Assembly (NCBI RefSeq): GCF_033958435.1
Contig: NC_134139.1
Location: 201,669,501 to 201,733,500 of the forward strand
Direction of reading: 5' to 3'
Source of the DNA: Carettochelys insculpta
Lineage: Eukaryota; Chordata; Testudines; Carettochelyidae
DNA: 64,000 bases
Part shown: positions 11,486-22,712 of the stretch, one piece after another
How positions within the stretch are numbered: the first letter of the stretch is position 1
Layout of the letters: each line of letters starts with the position of its first letter
The notes under the pieces: generated by a model
What the model was told of the DNA's origin: nothing
Seen by the model: the letters and a program-made list of their open reading frames with translations, nothing else
The model's database searches: none
Made by a program: the position numbers and the translations under genes

Positions 11486-12367
11486 CCTCGCTCATAGCCA
11501 GCCTCCATGAATTTTTTATCATGTCAATAGCGTGTTAGAAGTGTTACAACAAGCCTGAGGAATTGCCACATGTTGCTGTGAAGTGGTGAGGATTCCCATT
11601 CCCCAGAAGATATCAATATTTTGCATCTGTGATGGTCACCAGCCAAACCTCTAAGTTAGTGGCAGAAGGAAAGGCCAAGCAACCACTCTATGGAAAGTCA
11701 GAAGGGGAAAGGGCCATCTCCTCAAGATTTTGGGGAGGAGTGGAGCCTCCCATCAAGATCTGAACACAAATCACGAGGGAAGCTGGGACTCTTTCAAGGG
11801 AGGGTTTTATTGTAGGAGGCCAACAGACAGGAGGAGGTTTGATGGGAGACAAGGAAAATATTTCTCATATACACCACATATCCATGGGAAATGGAGAATT
11901 GTATGTAAGTTGAGCAGATGCTTCTGGTTAAGTGAATCGTCTGTGAATTTCACCCAGGGTTAGCTCACATTTTCTGTTGGTTCTGAGAAGGGCCCCAGGT
12001 GGGTTAATTGTTCAAGGATGGGGAAGAGGCAGCATGTTTTTAGTTTTTCTACAGAATGGGGCTGTTTATTTTGTATGGAGCAATTTACACATCCATATCT
12101 GTAACACCTGCATTCTGCAATCTCTTCCCAATCCAGATGGGGCCATCAGTGCAACAGGAAGGTGCTAATTAAGGCCAAATCCTTGGGTTCCAATTAGCAA
12201 GTGGAGGAGGTCCAGATGGAGCATTGCCACCGTATAAGCAGGTAAAACAGATCATTCCCAGAGCAGATCTAAGGAGGTTTTATTTTAACTCTTTGGCTAC
12301 ACCTACACTAGCCCCCTTTCGGAAGGGGAATGGTAATAAGGGAGTTCAGAAGGTGATAACGAGGTGC

Positions 12368-13765
12368 TGTAGCCAGACATGAACCCCCCATTTGGCCTTT
12401 TCTTCTTCTCCCCCCCACTGGGAGAGACAGAGAGAGAGACAGAGAGGGAGACAGACAGCCTTTGATGGCCTGGGAACGCAGGTGTGCTGTCTCACCCAGA
12501 CCCTCTACCATACACAGAAACCAGAGAGTGAATGGGCTAGCTAATGGCTGCCCTTCTGGCTGATATTGGTAATTGACATGCCTGATCATCGCCCCAGGAA
12601 AAGAAGGAAACTCCGCCCATCACTTCCAAAGGTGCCAAGTGTCCACAATTCATAGGTGCGAATTGAGCCTTGCACCTTCCCTGGGAAACCTGGGGTTCAA
12701 ACACATTCCTCCCCGACTGGCCACTTGAGACCAGGAAGAAGCCTACGTGACTCAAGGGGTATAAAGAGGCATTTGGCAGCCCACCCCCTTTGAGCTCCAA
12801 TCACCTACACCTGCTGGCCAGGTCCGGTATTGATGCCCAAGACTAGGGATGCCTGGCTCGTATCTACTTCTTCCTGAGGGATTGAGAGGAAGATTCTGGT
12901 CACACCAGATGTATGAGGCAGGGGTAAGAATTACACCTGTATTACACTTCTTTCCTATAGGAATTGAGGGAAAAGACTCTGGTTCCACCAGGTCTAAGAG
13001 GCAGGGGTGAAAATCACACCTGCGACGTGCCTTTCTTGTGTACACATTAATTGTATTAGTTTAAGCTAGCTAGTTTGTCTAAAACTTTTCTTAAGTTAAA
13101 TTGTGTTGTTCCCCCTTTAAAAACTGTGGGTACTAACTGTTTTTGGCTATAAACTGCTAAAAACCATTAGCCTGTCAATCAAACCCTGGGGAAGCCCTTA
13201 TCTTATCTTTAAAACACGCTCGCCATTTAGATCTATTACGAAACTGCGATCGGCCATTACCTTTTACATAGAACTGCAGAAAATCATTATCTTGTTTGTC
13301 AAACCACAGGGGGTCCTTACCTTAATTGGCAAGCTGTGGTCAGCAATTCATTAAACAGTAGTAACTGCAAGAAAATCATTATCCTGTCACTCAAACTCAG
13401 TGGACATCTTGGTTTCATTCATAAAATTGGGCAGTCAGTTTAAAACCCCTTTTACTTGCAGCAGCCGCTTCTGTTGTAAAATCGCTGCCGGTGGTTTTCC
13501 TGTTAACTGCTACGAAAGTTATAACAAATTCATATTTCTGTGTATCTTTTTTAATTACTTGTAAGTTAAATTGTTTCTATCTTTGTATAAATAAAGAATT
13601 AATTGTTAAAGCCTCTAATAAGTGTATTTTCCTCTTGCTGCTGTACCCGAACTAAACGCAAACAAAAGAACCCAGCCTGCCCTGGCTGCTTAGCATAGCT
13701 ACCGGTGCGGCATCACACCCTTTGCCCCACCAGACCTTTAGCTGGCACCTGGGCATCGGCTCACA
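12368..13765. mobile_element. solo LTR, 1398 bp, with 5-bp target duplication
   Basis: The segment begins TGTAGCC and ends CTCACA (TG...CA) and is flanked on both sides by GGTGC (12363-12367 and 13766-13770). The paralogous site in R2 is uninterrupted (gaggtgctgagatgaa), proving an insertion. A TATAAA at 12760 and AATAAA at 13590 fit plus-strand U3-R-U5 order. It contains internal direct repeats at 12850-13020 and 13149-13420. No internal retroviral genes are present. Family (ERV or Ty3/Gypsy) is undetermined. Confidence 0.85.
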
Positions 13766-13774
13766 GGTGCTGAC

Positions 13775-13900
13775 TTGAATATGCGGCACCTCATTAGCAC
13801 AATGGCGGCCGCACGTGATTCCAAAGTGCTGATTTTGGAACACACATTGCCCGTGTAGATGGGAGCCTTTCGAAAGGACATCCCAGACTTCAAAAGCCCC
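13775..13900. mobile_element. short DNA-transposon remnant
   Basis: 'cggcacctcattagcacaat' and a CCTTTCGAAAGG motif are shared with R2 (18225-18320) and, loosely, with the palindrome at 26596. This is the element into which the solo LTR inserted. Confidence 0.5.
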
Positions 13901-15048
13901 TTCTTCCTAAAACCAAATAGGTTAATTTTAATAGTGAAAATCAAAACCCAACAATTACAATTAGAGTTAAAATGAGAGAGCAGCAGAGGCTTCTTGGAGT
14001 TTGTCAAAAAACAGGCATGTCATATATAACACTGAAATAGTTTGCCCTTCATTTGATTTGGAAAAAAGATTATCTACCTTCAAAACCAGCTGTCATCGAG
14101 TTGCTAGAAGGCATGCCTAGCATACTGAAGTATCGAAAACATTAATTTAGTTCTTACTTTACTCATAAAGCAACCTAACTCCCTAGCATGTCAAGAACTT
14201 GAAGTCTTAGATCAATATGCATCCTTTTAATTTTGCCCTAAATTTGCCTCAATTACTAGAATTAAATATCATTAAATCTACAGTTCCAGTGTACAATGTG
14301 TACTTTTAACTACGGTGTATTTGCAAATAATATATGAGAAAATCAAGCCACATTCCTGCAAGAGCTTTGATGGTTTTATCTAACTTATCTGTGTATAAAG
14401 CAAGAAAGCAAGAACATAACAGGAAAAGAAGGGGAATGAAGAGGTCACACAGGTAGATGTACTCACTTGTCATCCCCCTATTGGGAAAGAAAAGAAAGCA
14501 TCCATAGCCTGCATCCTGCACCTATGTAGAGAGGGGCAGGTGCGGAAGCCAGCAACCCCCATTTATTCAGAAATAGTTGAAAGAGAGAGCAATGATTGGA
14601 AGATGAGTGGGACAGATCCCTTCCATCTGCCTTTCAGATATCCCCCTCTGCAAAGGTACATTAATAATTGATTTTCATTCTTGATCTGGTCCAACACAGT
14701 TTTTTTTATATTTGGTTCTTCAATATTGGTGGAAGTGGGTGCAGGGCTGTTGAGAGATAGATGAAGGAGATGACTAGGAAGGACAGTCGTAAAGGAGTTA
14801 TGAAGCACTGTGGTGGTTTGTAGTTTGTTGGGTCTGGGGCCTGTCTAGAATGAATCAATCAGGGAACACTATGGAGTCAAAATGCTCTGTAGAACCCTCA
14901 GAAACTTCCTCAAGTTTTCCTACATGCAGTTGAAGTCTAAACACCACTAGTTCTCTCCTCATGAGAATCATAGATTCTGATGCATGAAATTAGGAAAATA
15001 CCTTAAATACAGGGAAAAGATGAGAAATATTGTCAAAATAAGTACAGA

Positions 15049-15070
15049 AACACACACACACACACACACC
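15049..15070 (+). repeat. (CA)n microsatellite
   Basis: About ten CA units. Confidence 0.9.
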
Positions 15071-15224
15071 CTGCTGCCAATGCTTCTCAGGTGAGGCTAT
15101 GTTCTGAAATTCCTCTCTGCAATAGTTTCTATGGTCTTCAAAGAGCCTTCAACCATACAATAAATATTTACTAGGTGTAATGAAATTCTCCAGGGACTTT
15201 GATGGTGCTGTACAAAGAATCAGT

Positions 15225-15861
15225 ATATCAAGTATCAGAGAGATAGCCGTGTTTGTCTGTATCTTCGAGAACAACAAGAAGTCCTGGGGCACATTATACA
15301 CTACCAGATATTTCGAAGCATAAGCTTTTGTGGGCAAAGACCCGCTTCATCAGATGCCTGGGTTGCAGGCTGGAGGTTCAGAGGAGTATGTGAAGAGGGG
15401 GGTCCCAGTAAAAGAGAAGGCCGGAACTGACAAGGTCTATTCAGTCAGGGTGGAAATGGCCCATTGTCAGTAGTATACATCAAGAGAGGGAAAAAAAACA
15501 AGTCAGATCAGTCGGGGGGATGTGGACTATTGTCAGATTCTAATGTGGAGGTGTGAACTTCCAGAGGAGAGAAACTGCTTTTGTAAGGGGCTAACCACTC
15601 CCAGTCTCTGTTTAATCCTTGGTTGATGGAGTCAAATTTGCAAATGAATTGCAGCTTAGAGATTTCTCACTCCCATTTTATTTTTGAATTTTTTGTTGTT
15701 GTAGGACTGCTACTTTTAAATCTGTTACTGAGTGTCCAGGGAGATTGAAGTGTTCTCCTGCAGGTTTATATATGTTACCATTCCTGATGTCTGATTTATG
15801 TCCATTTATTCTTTTACATGGAGACTGTCCAGTCTGGTCAATGTAAATTGCAGTGTGGCAT
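15225..15861 (-). mobile_element. Penelope-like element 3' part
   Basis: In minus orientation the tail 'tatcagagagatagccgtgt' is followed by a GACCCGCTTCATCAGATGCC segment and then endonuclease-region remnants up to 'agtctggtcaatgtaaattg'. It is related to the better-preserved copy at 4220-5246 but too mutated for a reading frame. Confidence 0.8.
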
Positions 15862-16021
15862 TACTAGAACTAAATAGAGCTAAATACTAGCATAGAACAC
15901 TGACAGACAAGATGGTGGCTATAAAAAAACTTTATGGGACAGTAGGAAATTTGGCCACACCCAGGATAAGTGGGCATCCGACTAACGAAAATCATAAGGA
16001 CAATATGGTCCAGAATCTGGG
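15862..16021 (-). mobile_element. partial TA-flanked short DNA transposon
   Basis: 'gatggtggctataaaaaaac', 'ttggccacacccaggataag' and 'aaaatcataaggacaatatg' match the reverse complement of the element at 3734/40783. It ends exactly where R2 begins. Confidence 0.7.
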
Positions 16022-16239
16022 AAGCATATTTGTTGTGCAGCTGATATTTACCTATTAAAGCCAGGTAAGCACCTGTTTGGACACACATGCTTGACTCCAT
16101 TAATATTCTGCAGAAGGATGTTGCAGTAGGGAAACAAATTTCTTGTGCTGGAGTTAGCCAGGAATATCTGTCAGCTACAGGATTGTATCTGTTGTGCTTT
16201 TCATTTGCACGTCACCGGAGCGAGTGACAGTTTCCTTTG

Positions 16240-16450
16240 TGAAGATATGACTAGTTATTTAAACAGGATTGCTGGGAATCTGGGACAAATTCCTTGCTTG
16301 TAAAATAATCTGATCCTTCTTTGATGGAGGTCAGAAGAGCCTGATCATGCAGATGGTAATAAACCTTATGTGTTGGAGAAACAGCAGAAGGCATCCCTTG
16401 TATCACCTGTACAAGATTTGTTATTGTTTTTTTTAATAAAAGCAAGTTGG
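16240..16450 (+). pseudogene. defensin terminal-exon relic (R2)
   Basis: This is the R2 counterpart of 10383-10600: tttcctttgtgaag, then ATGACTAGTTATTTAAACAG, then GCTGGGAATCTGGG. A canonical AATAAA remains at 16435-16440. No mature exon lies before it, because R2 starts 3' of that exon. Confidence 0.6.
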
Positions 16451-17146
16451 CATTGGATTATATTACTGAAACAGATTTGGCTTGTGGGCTTTGAAACAGC
16501 ATCCGTGAATTTCACCTTCGAAACTCTGATACAGTTAACTAACACATTTGCATTTTTCTTGCATTATCTTGTAATGTTGACCCGAGGCCCTACCATGATG
16601 CAATCTGCTGTAGTCACTGGTGGTCCTGCTGCTCTGGAGTTGTTAATGGTCATATGCTATTTTCTCCTATTATTATTCTTGCCATGCGTAGAGGCCTCAA
16701 CCTAGATGAAAGCCCCATTGTGTGTTATTAATCTGCTTTAATTTTTCATTTGCTAATTACAAATTTAAATTAGTTCAGGGATGCAGCACATTGTTTAATT
16801 AGGATGCAGGACTGCTGCTTACCTGCCCGACAGGAAAGCTGTGAGGTTAATAGGTAAGTGGGAAAGGCTTGTTTTTTCCTAAAGGGAAAATATTAATGGG
16901 TCCCAAGCTTTCCCATTTTACTTATATTATTCTTTATTACATGAGAATACCCCATGTAGCACAGTTGGTCCTGGATTTCTGCCAGTCTAATTAAATCTTG
17001 GGGTGTCAGGATCTGCCTCTAGGTAGAAATTGGAGCTGTGTCAAGGGCTGCTCAGAACAGAAGTAGCTGTAGTGAAAAAGCAGAGGAAAACACAGGCCTT
17101 GTGCTGGTTTCTCCTTTGCTATTTATCTGCAGTACACGGGTTAAAT

Positions 17147-17340
17147 AAGAACATAAGAATGGCCATGCTGGGTCAGACCAAAGGTTAATCTAGCCCATTG
17201 TCTTGCCTTCTAGCTGTGGTCAATGCCAGGTGCCTCAGAGAGAATGAACAGACCACATATTCATCAAGAGATCCATTCCCTGTTGCCTCTTCCCAGCTTC
17301 TGACAAAGAGAGGTTAGGGGCACCATTCCTACCTATCCTC
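17147..17340 (-). mobile_element. CR1 3' tail (R2 copy)
   Basis: Orthologous in position to the R1 copy at 11295. Confidence 0.9.
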
Positions 17341-18904
17341 GTTCATCCTCCATGAATTTATTTTTATCAAAATTTCAATAGTGCATTAGAAGTGTTACAA
17401 CAAGCCTGAGGAATTGTCACATCTTGCTATGAAGGGGTGAGGATTCCGATTCCCCAGAAGATATCAATGCTGGACATCTGTGAGGGGCACTGGCCAACCC
17501 TCTCAACTGAGAAAGGAGACACCAAGCAACCACTGATTTACTGTCAGCAGGGGAATGGGTGATCTCCTCAAGATGTTGGGGAGGAGGGTTGGAGTATGGG
17601 TAGGCCTCCCCTCAAGATCTGAGCACAAAGCACGTGGGAAGCTGGGACTCTTTCAAGGGAGGGTTTTATCATTTGACTTAAGACTGGAGGAGGTTTGATG
17701 GGAAACAAGGAAAATATTTCACACATACATCACCTATCCCTGGGAAATGGAGAATTGTGTGTAGGTTGGGCAGGTGAATCATCGATGAATTTCAGCCAGG
17801 GTTTGCTCCCATTTCCTGTTGGTTCTGAGAAGAGTCCCAAGGGGGTTAATTGTCAGAGGATGGGGAAGATGCAGCAATGTTTTCATTTTTTCTGCAGAAT
17901 GGGGTTTCTTATTTTGTATGGAGCAATGTACACATCCATATCTGTAACACCTGCATTCTGCAATCTCTTCCCAATCCAGATAAAGTCCTCAGTGCAAGAG
18001 GAAGGTGCTAATTAAGGCCAGATCCTTGGGTCCCAGTATGCAAGTGGAGAAGGTCCAGATGGAGCATCGCTACCATATAAGCAGGTAAAACAGATCATTC
18101 CCAGAGCAGATCTAAGGAGTTTTTATTTTAACTCCTTGGCTACATCTACATTAGCCCCCTCCTTACAGATGAGGCATGGTAATGAGGGAGTTTGGAAGAT
18201 GTTAATGAGGTGCTGAGATGAATATGCAGCTCTTCATTAGCATAATGGCAGGTGCACATGATTAGAAGATGCCAGTGTTGGAACTTACGCCACCTTTGTA
18301 GATGGGTCCTTCCAAAAGACCCCCGGACTTCAACAGCCCCTTCTTCCTAAAACCAAATAGGTTAATTATAATATTGAGAGCCAAATCCTGAGAATTATAA
18401 TAAAAGGAAAATGAGACCAGCAGAGGCTACTTGGAGTTTGTCAAAAAACAGGAATGTCATATATAAAACTAAAATAGACTGCCCTTCATTTGATTTGGAA
18501 AAAAAGATTATCTACCTTCAAAACTATCTGTTACCAAGTTACTAGAAGGCATGCCTAGCATACTGAAGTATCAAAAACATTAGTATATTCCTCACTGGTT
18601 TTGTTCTTACTTTACTCATAAAGCAACCTAACTCCATAGCATTTCCAGAATTTGAAGTCTTAGATCAATATGCACATTGTACACTGGGATTGTAGATTTA
18701 ATGATACTTGATTCTAATAATTGAGGCAAACTTAGGGCAAATTTAAAAAGGCGCACATTGGGTGCAAATCTAGTGTTTCACCCAGAACCAGAGACACGAC
18801 TCCGGCTTACGCCTAACTGGTGCTGGCAAGAGCAGGGAAACAACTAACAGAGTGTTATGTGTAATACTTAAGTGAATGCACTACAGAGTTATACTAACCT
18901 GTTT

Positions 18905-19675
18905 TACAACTGTACCACAAAGTTGACTCGTACTCAATTTGTAATCCACTTTAGCTCCTAGATCTTTTTCAGCAGTACCACCGCTTACGATTTGTTCTTT
19001 ATTGAATAGCTGTATCTTTATTTTTACCTACCTAAGTGAAGTACATCACAAGAGCCTCTGTTGAAACCTTTGTATTTTATTCAGAGCAATTTGTCATTCT
19101 GGCAAGGTCCCTTTATTATCTAATCCTATCCTCTTGCACCTTGCAAGTCCTCCCAGCTTGGTATCATCAGCAAATTTCATGAACATACACTCCACTCTAT
19201 AAGACAAGTCATTATCTGAGAAATTATTGATAGTATCTAACCAGGACTGTTCCCTGTGGGACCCTAAAAAATATGCCTTAATAATTTGAGAGCAAATTTT
19301 TTCCTTGAGTATAGTCTTTTAACCATCTGGGCAATTACTTCATAGTAATTGAATCTAGAGCACATTTTCCTGATTTGTTTATCAGAACCTGTTTCCAGGC
19401 TGTCAGATGCCTTAATAAAATCAAGATACTTTATGTCTTAACTGGAACCACAGATACTTTGGTTCCCCGCTTTAAAAGGATGTTATGGAATGGGACATAC
19501 CTCCCTATCAATAGCAGTAGTGTTCAAGTGGTGCAACTTACATGAGCCGCTAAAGATGGAACACATCAATTCACATTTTGAATACACATCAAACAATGCA
19601 CCTGAGACAACATATCTATGATCCCACAGATTCTTAAATATCAGGAATGTTGGTGTTTTTCCTCCCCTTAAATCC
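18905..19675 (-). mobile_element. CR1 internal ORF2 fragment
   Basis: Minus orientation. It includes the widely conserved CR1 stretches 'agcttggtatcatcagcaaa' (19154) and 'tttagctcctagatcttttt' (18950). Many substitutions and no open frame. Confidence 0.85.
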
Positions 19676-19948
19676 CAGAATCATAAAGCCTGAAGAGACC
19701 ACAAGAGGTGATCTAGTCCAGTCCCCTGCTCTCATGGCAAGATCAAGTATTATTTAGACCATACCTTGGTGGGGTTTATCTAACCTGCTCTTAAGAATCT
19801 GTAGTGATGGATATTCTACAACCACTCTAGGCAATGTATTCCCTTACTTAATCACTCCAACAGGAAGATTTTCCCTATATCCAACCTAAATTAGCCTTGC
19901 TGTAAATTATCTGTCCTTTTCCTTGTCCTATTCTAAGAGGTTAAGCAG
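19676..19948 (-). mobile_element. CR1 3' fragment
   Basis: Starts 'agaatcataaagcctgaaga' with 'ggtgatctagtccagtcccc', the 3' end of a CR1 subfamily distinct from the 7730 copy. Confidence 0.9.
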
Positions 19949-19949
19949 A

Positions 19950-20655
19950 GAACTATAGAATCACAGAATCGTAGAATCGTAGGTCTGGAAAGCACCATAG
20001 GAGGTCATCTAGTCCAGCCCCCTGCCTAAAGCACCATCAGCCCTAACTAAATCATCCCAGACAGGACTTTGTCAAGCTGGAACTTAAAAACATCTAGGGA
20101 TGGAGATTCCACCACCTCACTAGGTAAAGCATTCTAGTGCTGCAACACTCAAAAAGTGAAAGAGTTTTCCCTAATATCCAACCTACACCTTTTGCTCTGT
20201 AACTTCAGACCACTGCTCCTTGTTCTGCCATCCATCAGTACTAATAACAGCCTCTCTCCATCCTCTTCAGAGCACCGCTTCAAGAAGTTGAAAGCCTCCA
20301 TCAAATTGCTCCCCATTCTTCTCTTCTGAAAACTAAATCAGCCCAAGTTCCTCTGCTTCTCCGCATAAGTCGTGTTCTCTAGCCCCCTAAGCATTTTCAT
20401 TGGATGCAACACTCCAAATGAGGCCTTACCAGTGCTCAATGGAAGGGAATAATTACTTCCCTAGATCTGCTGGAAATGCTTCTCCTAATGTACCCCCTAT
20501 ATGCCATTAGCCTTCTTGGCTTCGAGGGCACACTGTTGAGTCAGATCCAGCCTCTCACCCACTGTAATCCCCAGGTTTTTTGCTGCTCCACTGCTACTTA
20601 TCCAGTCGGCCCCCAGCCTGTAACCGTGCTTCAGTTTCTTCCATCCCAAGTGCAG
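19950..20655 (-). mobile_element. CR1 3' half
   Basis: Starts with the repeated 'agaatcgtagaatcgtaggt' terminus and extends to 'ttccatcccaagtgcagatt'. It ends only about 10 bp before the conserved promoter box of gene A, so the gene A promoter has essentially no unique upstream DNA. Confidence 0.9.
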
Positions 20656-20666
20656 ATTTCAACAAG

Positions 20667-20700
20667 TCAGCATTTCACAAACCCCAACAGTCCATAAATA
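20667..20700 (+). promoter_or_regulatory. gene A core promoter
   Basis: The conserved box TCAGCATTTCACA (20667-20679) is followed 15 bp later by a TATA-like element CATAAATAG (20693-20701). The ATG is about 80 bp downstream. The same box plus TATA arrangement precedes genes B, C and D. Confidence 0.75.
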
Positions 20701-20774
20701 GAGACTCTCCGTCTCCTCTCAGCATTGGAGTCTCTTCTGTCCAGTGACATTGAGTTCCCAAGCAAATGTCAGCC

Positions 20775-20832
20775 ATGAAGATTCTGTACCTTCTCTTTGC
20801 CGTCTTCTTCCTGGTGCTGCAGAGCTCTCCAG
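20775..20832 (+). CDS. gene A signal-peptide exon (beta-defensin family)
   Basis: ATG at 20775 opens MKILYLLFAVFFLVLQSSP, then a phase-1 split Gly codon ending at a perfect AG|GTAAGATC donor. The hydrophobic core LYLLFAVFFLVL is a classic secretory signal and nearly identical to that of gene D. The leader 'tgtcagcc' before the ATG is shared with genes B-D. This exon is undamaged, in contrast to the mature exon. Confidence 0.9.
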
Positions 20833-21262
20833 GTAAGATCTTAATTACGTGAAGGGATAACGGAAGGGAGTCCATACTAAGGTTTCCTAAAAGTTTGTAT
20901 CCTAATTTTTCTAGCTTTTTTCCCCTAAACAGTGGTATGGTTTTCAGCCAAGACTTGACATTTGACAGGAGAATAGTCCCAAGGTGAGACAGTTGCCTTT
21001 AGTGTACTGTGGCAGGCTGTCCCTGGGTCTTGCCAGGGTCCCACATCTCTCCCTTGTTCTGGAGAGGTTAGGTTGCTCCCACCTCTGATGGATGTCAGTC
21101 CTTTCCCACTTTGCCCATGATTAGAGCTTCAGTCTCATTGGGGAGGGGGAACCCAGGCACCCTCCTCTTGAGCTGCACCCTCTCCCTAGTGCAGTGTCTT
21201 GTAAACGCTACTTGTTCTCCTTATCTGTCTTCTCTCCGCTTCCCTACCTTGCTCACCTCCTC

Positions 21263-21420
21263 TCTTAGGCTATGTTTATACTAGACACAGAAATCGACCT
21301 CCAGGTTGCAATTTTAGCTGTGCCAATTGCATAGCTAAAATCATTTTACCCACAGTCGATTTCCATGTTGACCCATGGGGGAAAGGTGATAGGATTTACG
21401 GATTGGGAAAGGCTCACCAA
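21263..21420. mobile_element. short DNA-transposon fragment
   Basis: 'taggctatgtttatactaga' and paired 'gcaattttagctgtgccaat' and 'tagctaaaatcattttaccc' segments resemble hAT-like non-autonomous elements. Only one end is clear. Confidence 0.4.
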
Positions 21421-22592
21421 TCTGACTTAAGGTTGAAAGATTTTATGTTTGCACCTCTTTCGAGTTAATAGTTGAGTCTGAGGCAGAGCCTGTCTCAGGC
21501 TAGAGGTGAGTTTTTGGAGACTTCCAGTGATTACACAGACAATAGTGTTAGCAGCACTTAGGATTTGTTTATTTAGCAGCACGATGATATTTAAGCAGCA
21601 CTCGACAAATACAAACTGAAGGTGTGTAACACAGTATCTGGTTACAATCGAAGGATTTAACAATATTCTAAAGCAATACCACTGGCTTAACAAACTGCAT
21701 TTATGGGTTAAATTTATGCTAAGCAGGCAGGATGCAATACTCACCGATTTTTTTGAACCCTTAAGGAGCTGAGACCAGCTTGCTTCAATAGATGCAGAAG
21801 GAGTTATTGCAGTGGTTAGGTTAAAGAAGAGAAACAAAAGATTGTTCCAGGAAAGATAACAAAGATTAAAAGATAGAGGAGAGAGTAGCAAGAGAGAGAG
21901 GGAGACAACTGGGGTGACGAACACCCCTCTGGTGTGAATCCATCTGGCACAGAGCAGCGCACTTCCCCCCAAACAGCAAGGAGCTTTACTACCCATTTTT
22001 CCACATAATGATTAAATTAGGGTCTGACCTCAGAGAATCTTTGACAATTGCTGATACACCAAGTTTCCCGATCATCTCAACCTGAATGTTTTTAAGTTTC
22101 TGAGAAAAGTTTGAGGGGAAAATACCATCAAGTGGCTTTTATCTGAATTCTGTTGGTAATTCCACACCTTTACTGGTGGGGGAAAACGTGGGCACCCATT
22201 GGTGTTAGAAATGTACCCTGGATTGCGAGGATTTACACACATATTTTATCATTACTAATGCAAGTTTAATTTTTCTTACAGAAAATATTTAGCAGAAAGC
22301 ACCCCCATGCCACGTTTGACTGGCAGGCTGCTTGCGTTACTGCCAACAGGAAAGATAGAAAGGCATAGGCCTTTTTGGGCCTAAGTTAGCTAGACTATCC
22401 CGGCTTCTTAACACCTATGGCTATGGTTAGTGAGGCCAACCGTACTTCCAGTGTTCAGTCAGCTTTGCTGTCTTAATGCTGCCAGCTTCCCAGTTCAACT
22501 GGCGGTTCGGGTCAAACACTAGACACCTGGCAACCTTAAAACAGTGTCTGTAGCCAGGTTGTCACGTATATTGACACTGTTTCATTTCAGAG

Positions 22593-22712
22593 GATGGAAT
22601 ACAACAGGGAACTCAGCGGGAAAGATGGCGATGTGTCTCCTTTATACATTGTGCAGCACCTATGAGATAAAAAAGGTTCCTCTTCACAACACTATCGCTG
22701 AGTTTACCAAAA
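22593..22712 (+). pseudogene. decayed mature exon of gene A
   Basis: Starting at GA-TGG-AAT after tttcattt-cagag (phase 1, as in the other genes), the frame stays open past 22780. The only cysteines in the defensin core region are those aligning with C2 and C3. The end of the exon is estimated from gene C; no donor is visible there. The alternative acceptor at 22590 puts the exon in another frame with a stop after 25 codons. Confidence 0.5.

Larger units (their letters stand above)
10130..14302 (+). repeat. tandem duplication unit R1
   Basis: From about 10130 the sequence aligns closely with 16022-18757 (R2) in the same orientation, including the terminal-exon relic, the CR1 tail and the downstream transposon debris. 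Minus its unique 1.4-kb LTR, R1 is about 2.7 kb, matching R2. It contains no intact gene. Confidence 0.9.
16022..18757 (+). repeat. tandem duplication unit R2
   Basis: A direct repeat of R1 (10130-14302) with clear similarity throughout. It lacks the solo LTR, and its last ~80 bp run in the opposite orientation to R1. Confidence 0.9.

Noticed and set aside
18770..18800. 'gtttcacccagaaccagaga' resembling the start of a defensin mature exon
   Set aside because: No acceptor tract, no shared intron block and no cysteines follow.
21427..21996. 189-codon minus-strand frame
   Set aside because: Low-complexity Leu/Ser-rich translation in gene A's first intron, no start context or family resemblance.
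22260..22370. 'ttttcttacag' acceptor with nearby cysteine codons in gene A's first intron
   Set aside because: All frames stop early and no cysteine spacing fits a defensin; the 22593 site has intron similarity to gene C and this one does not.
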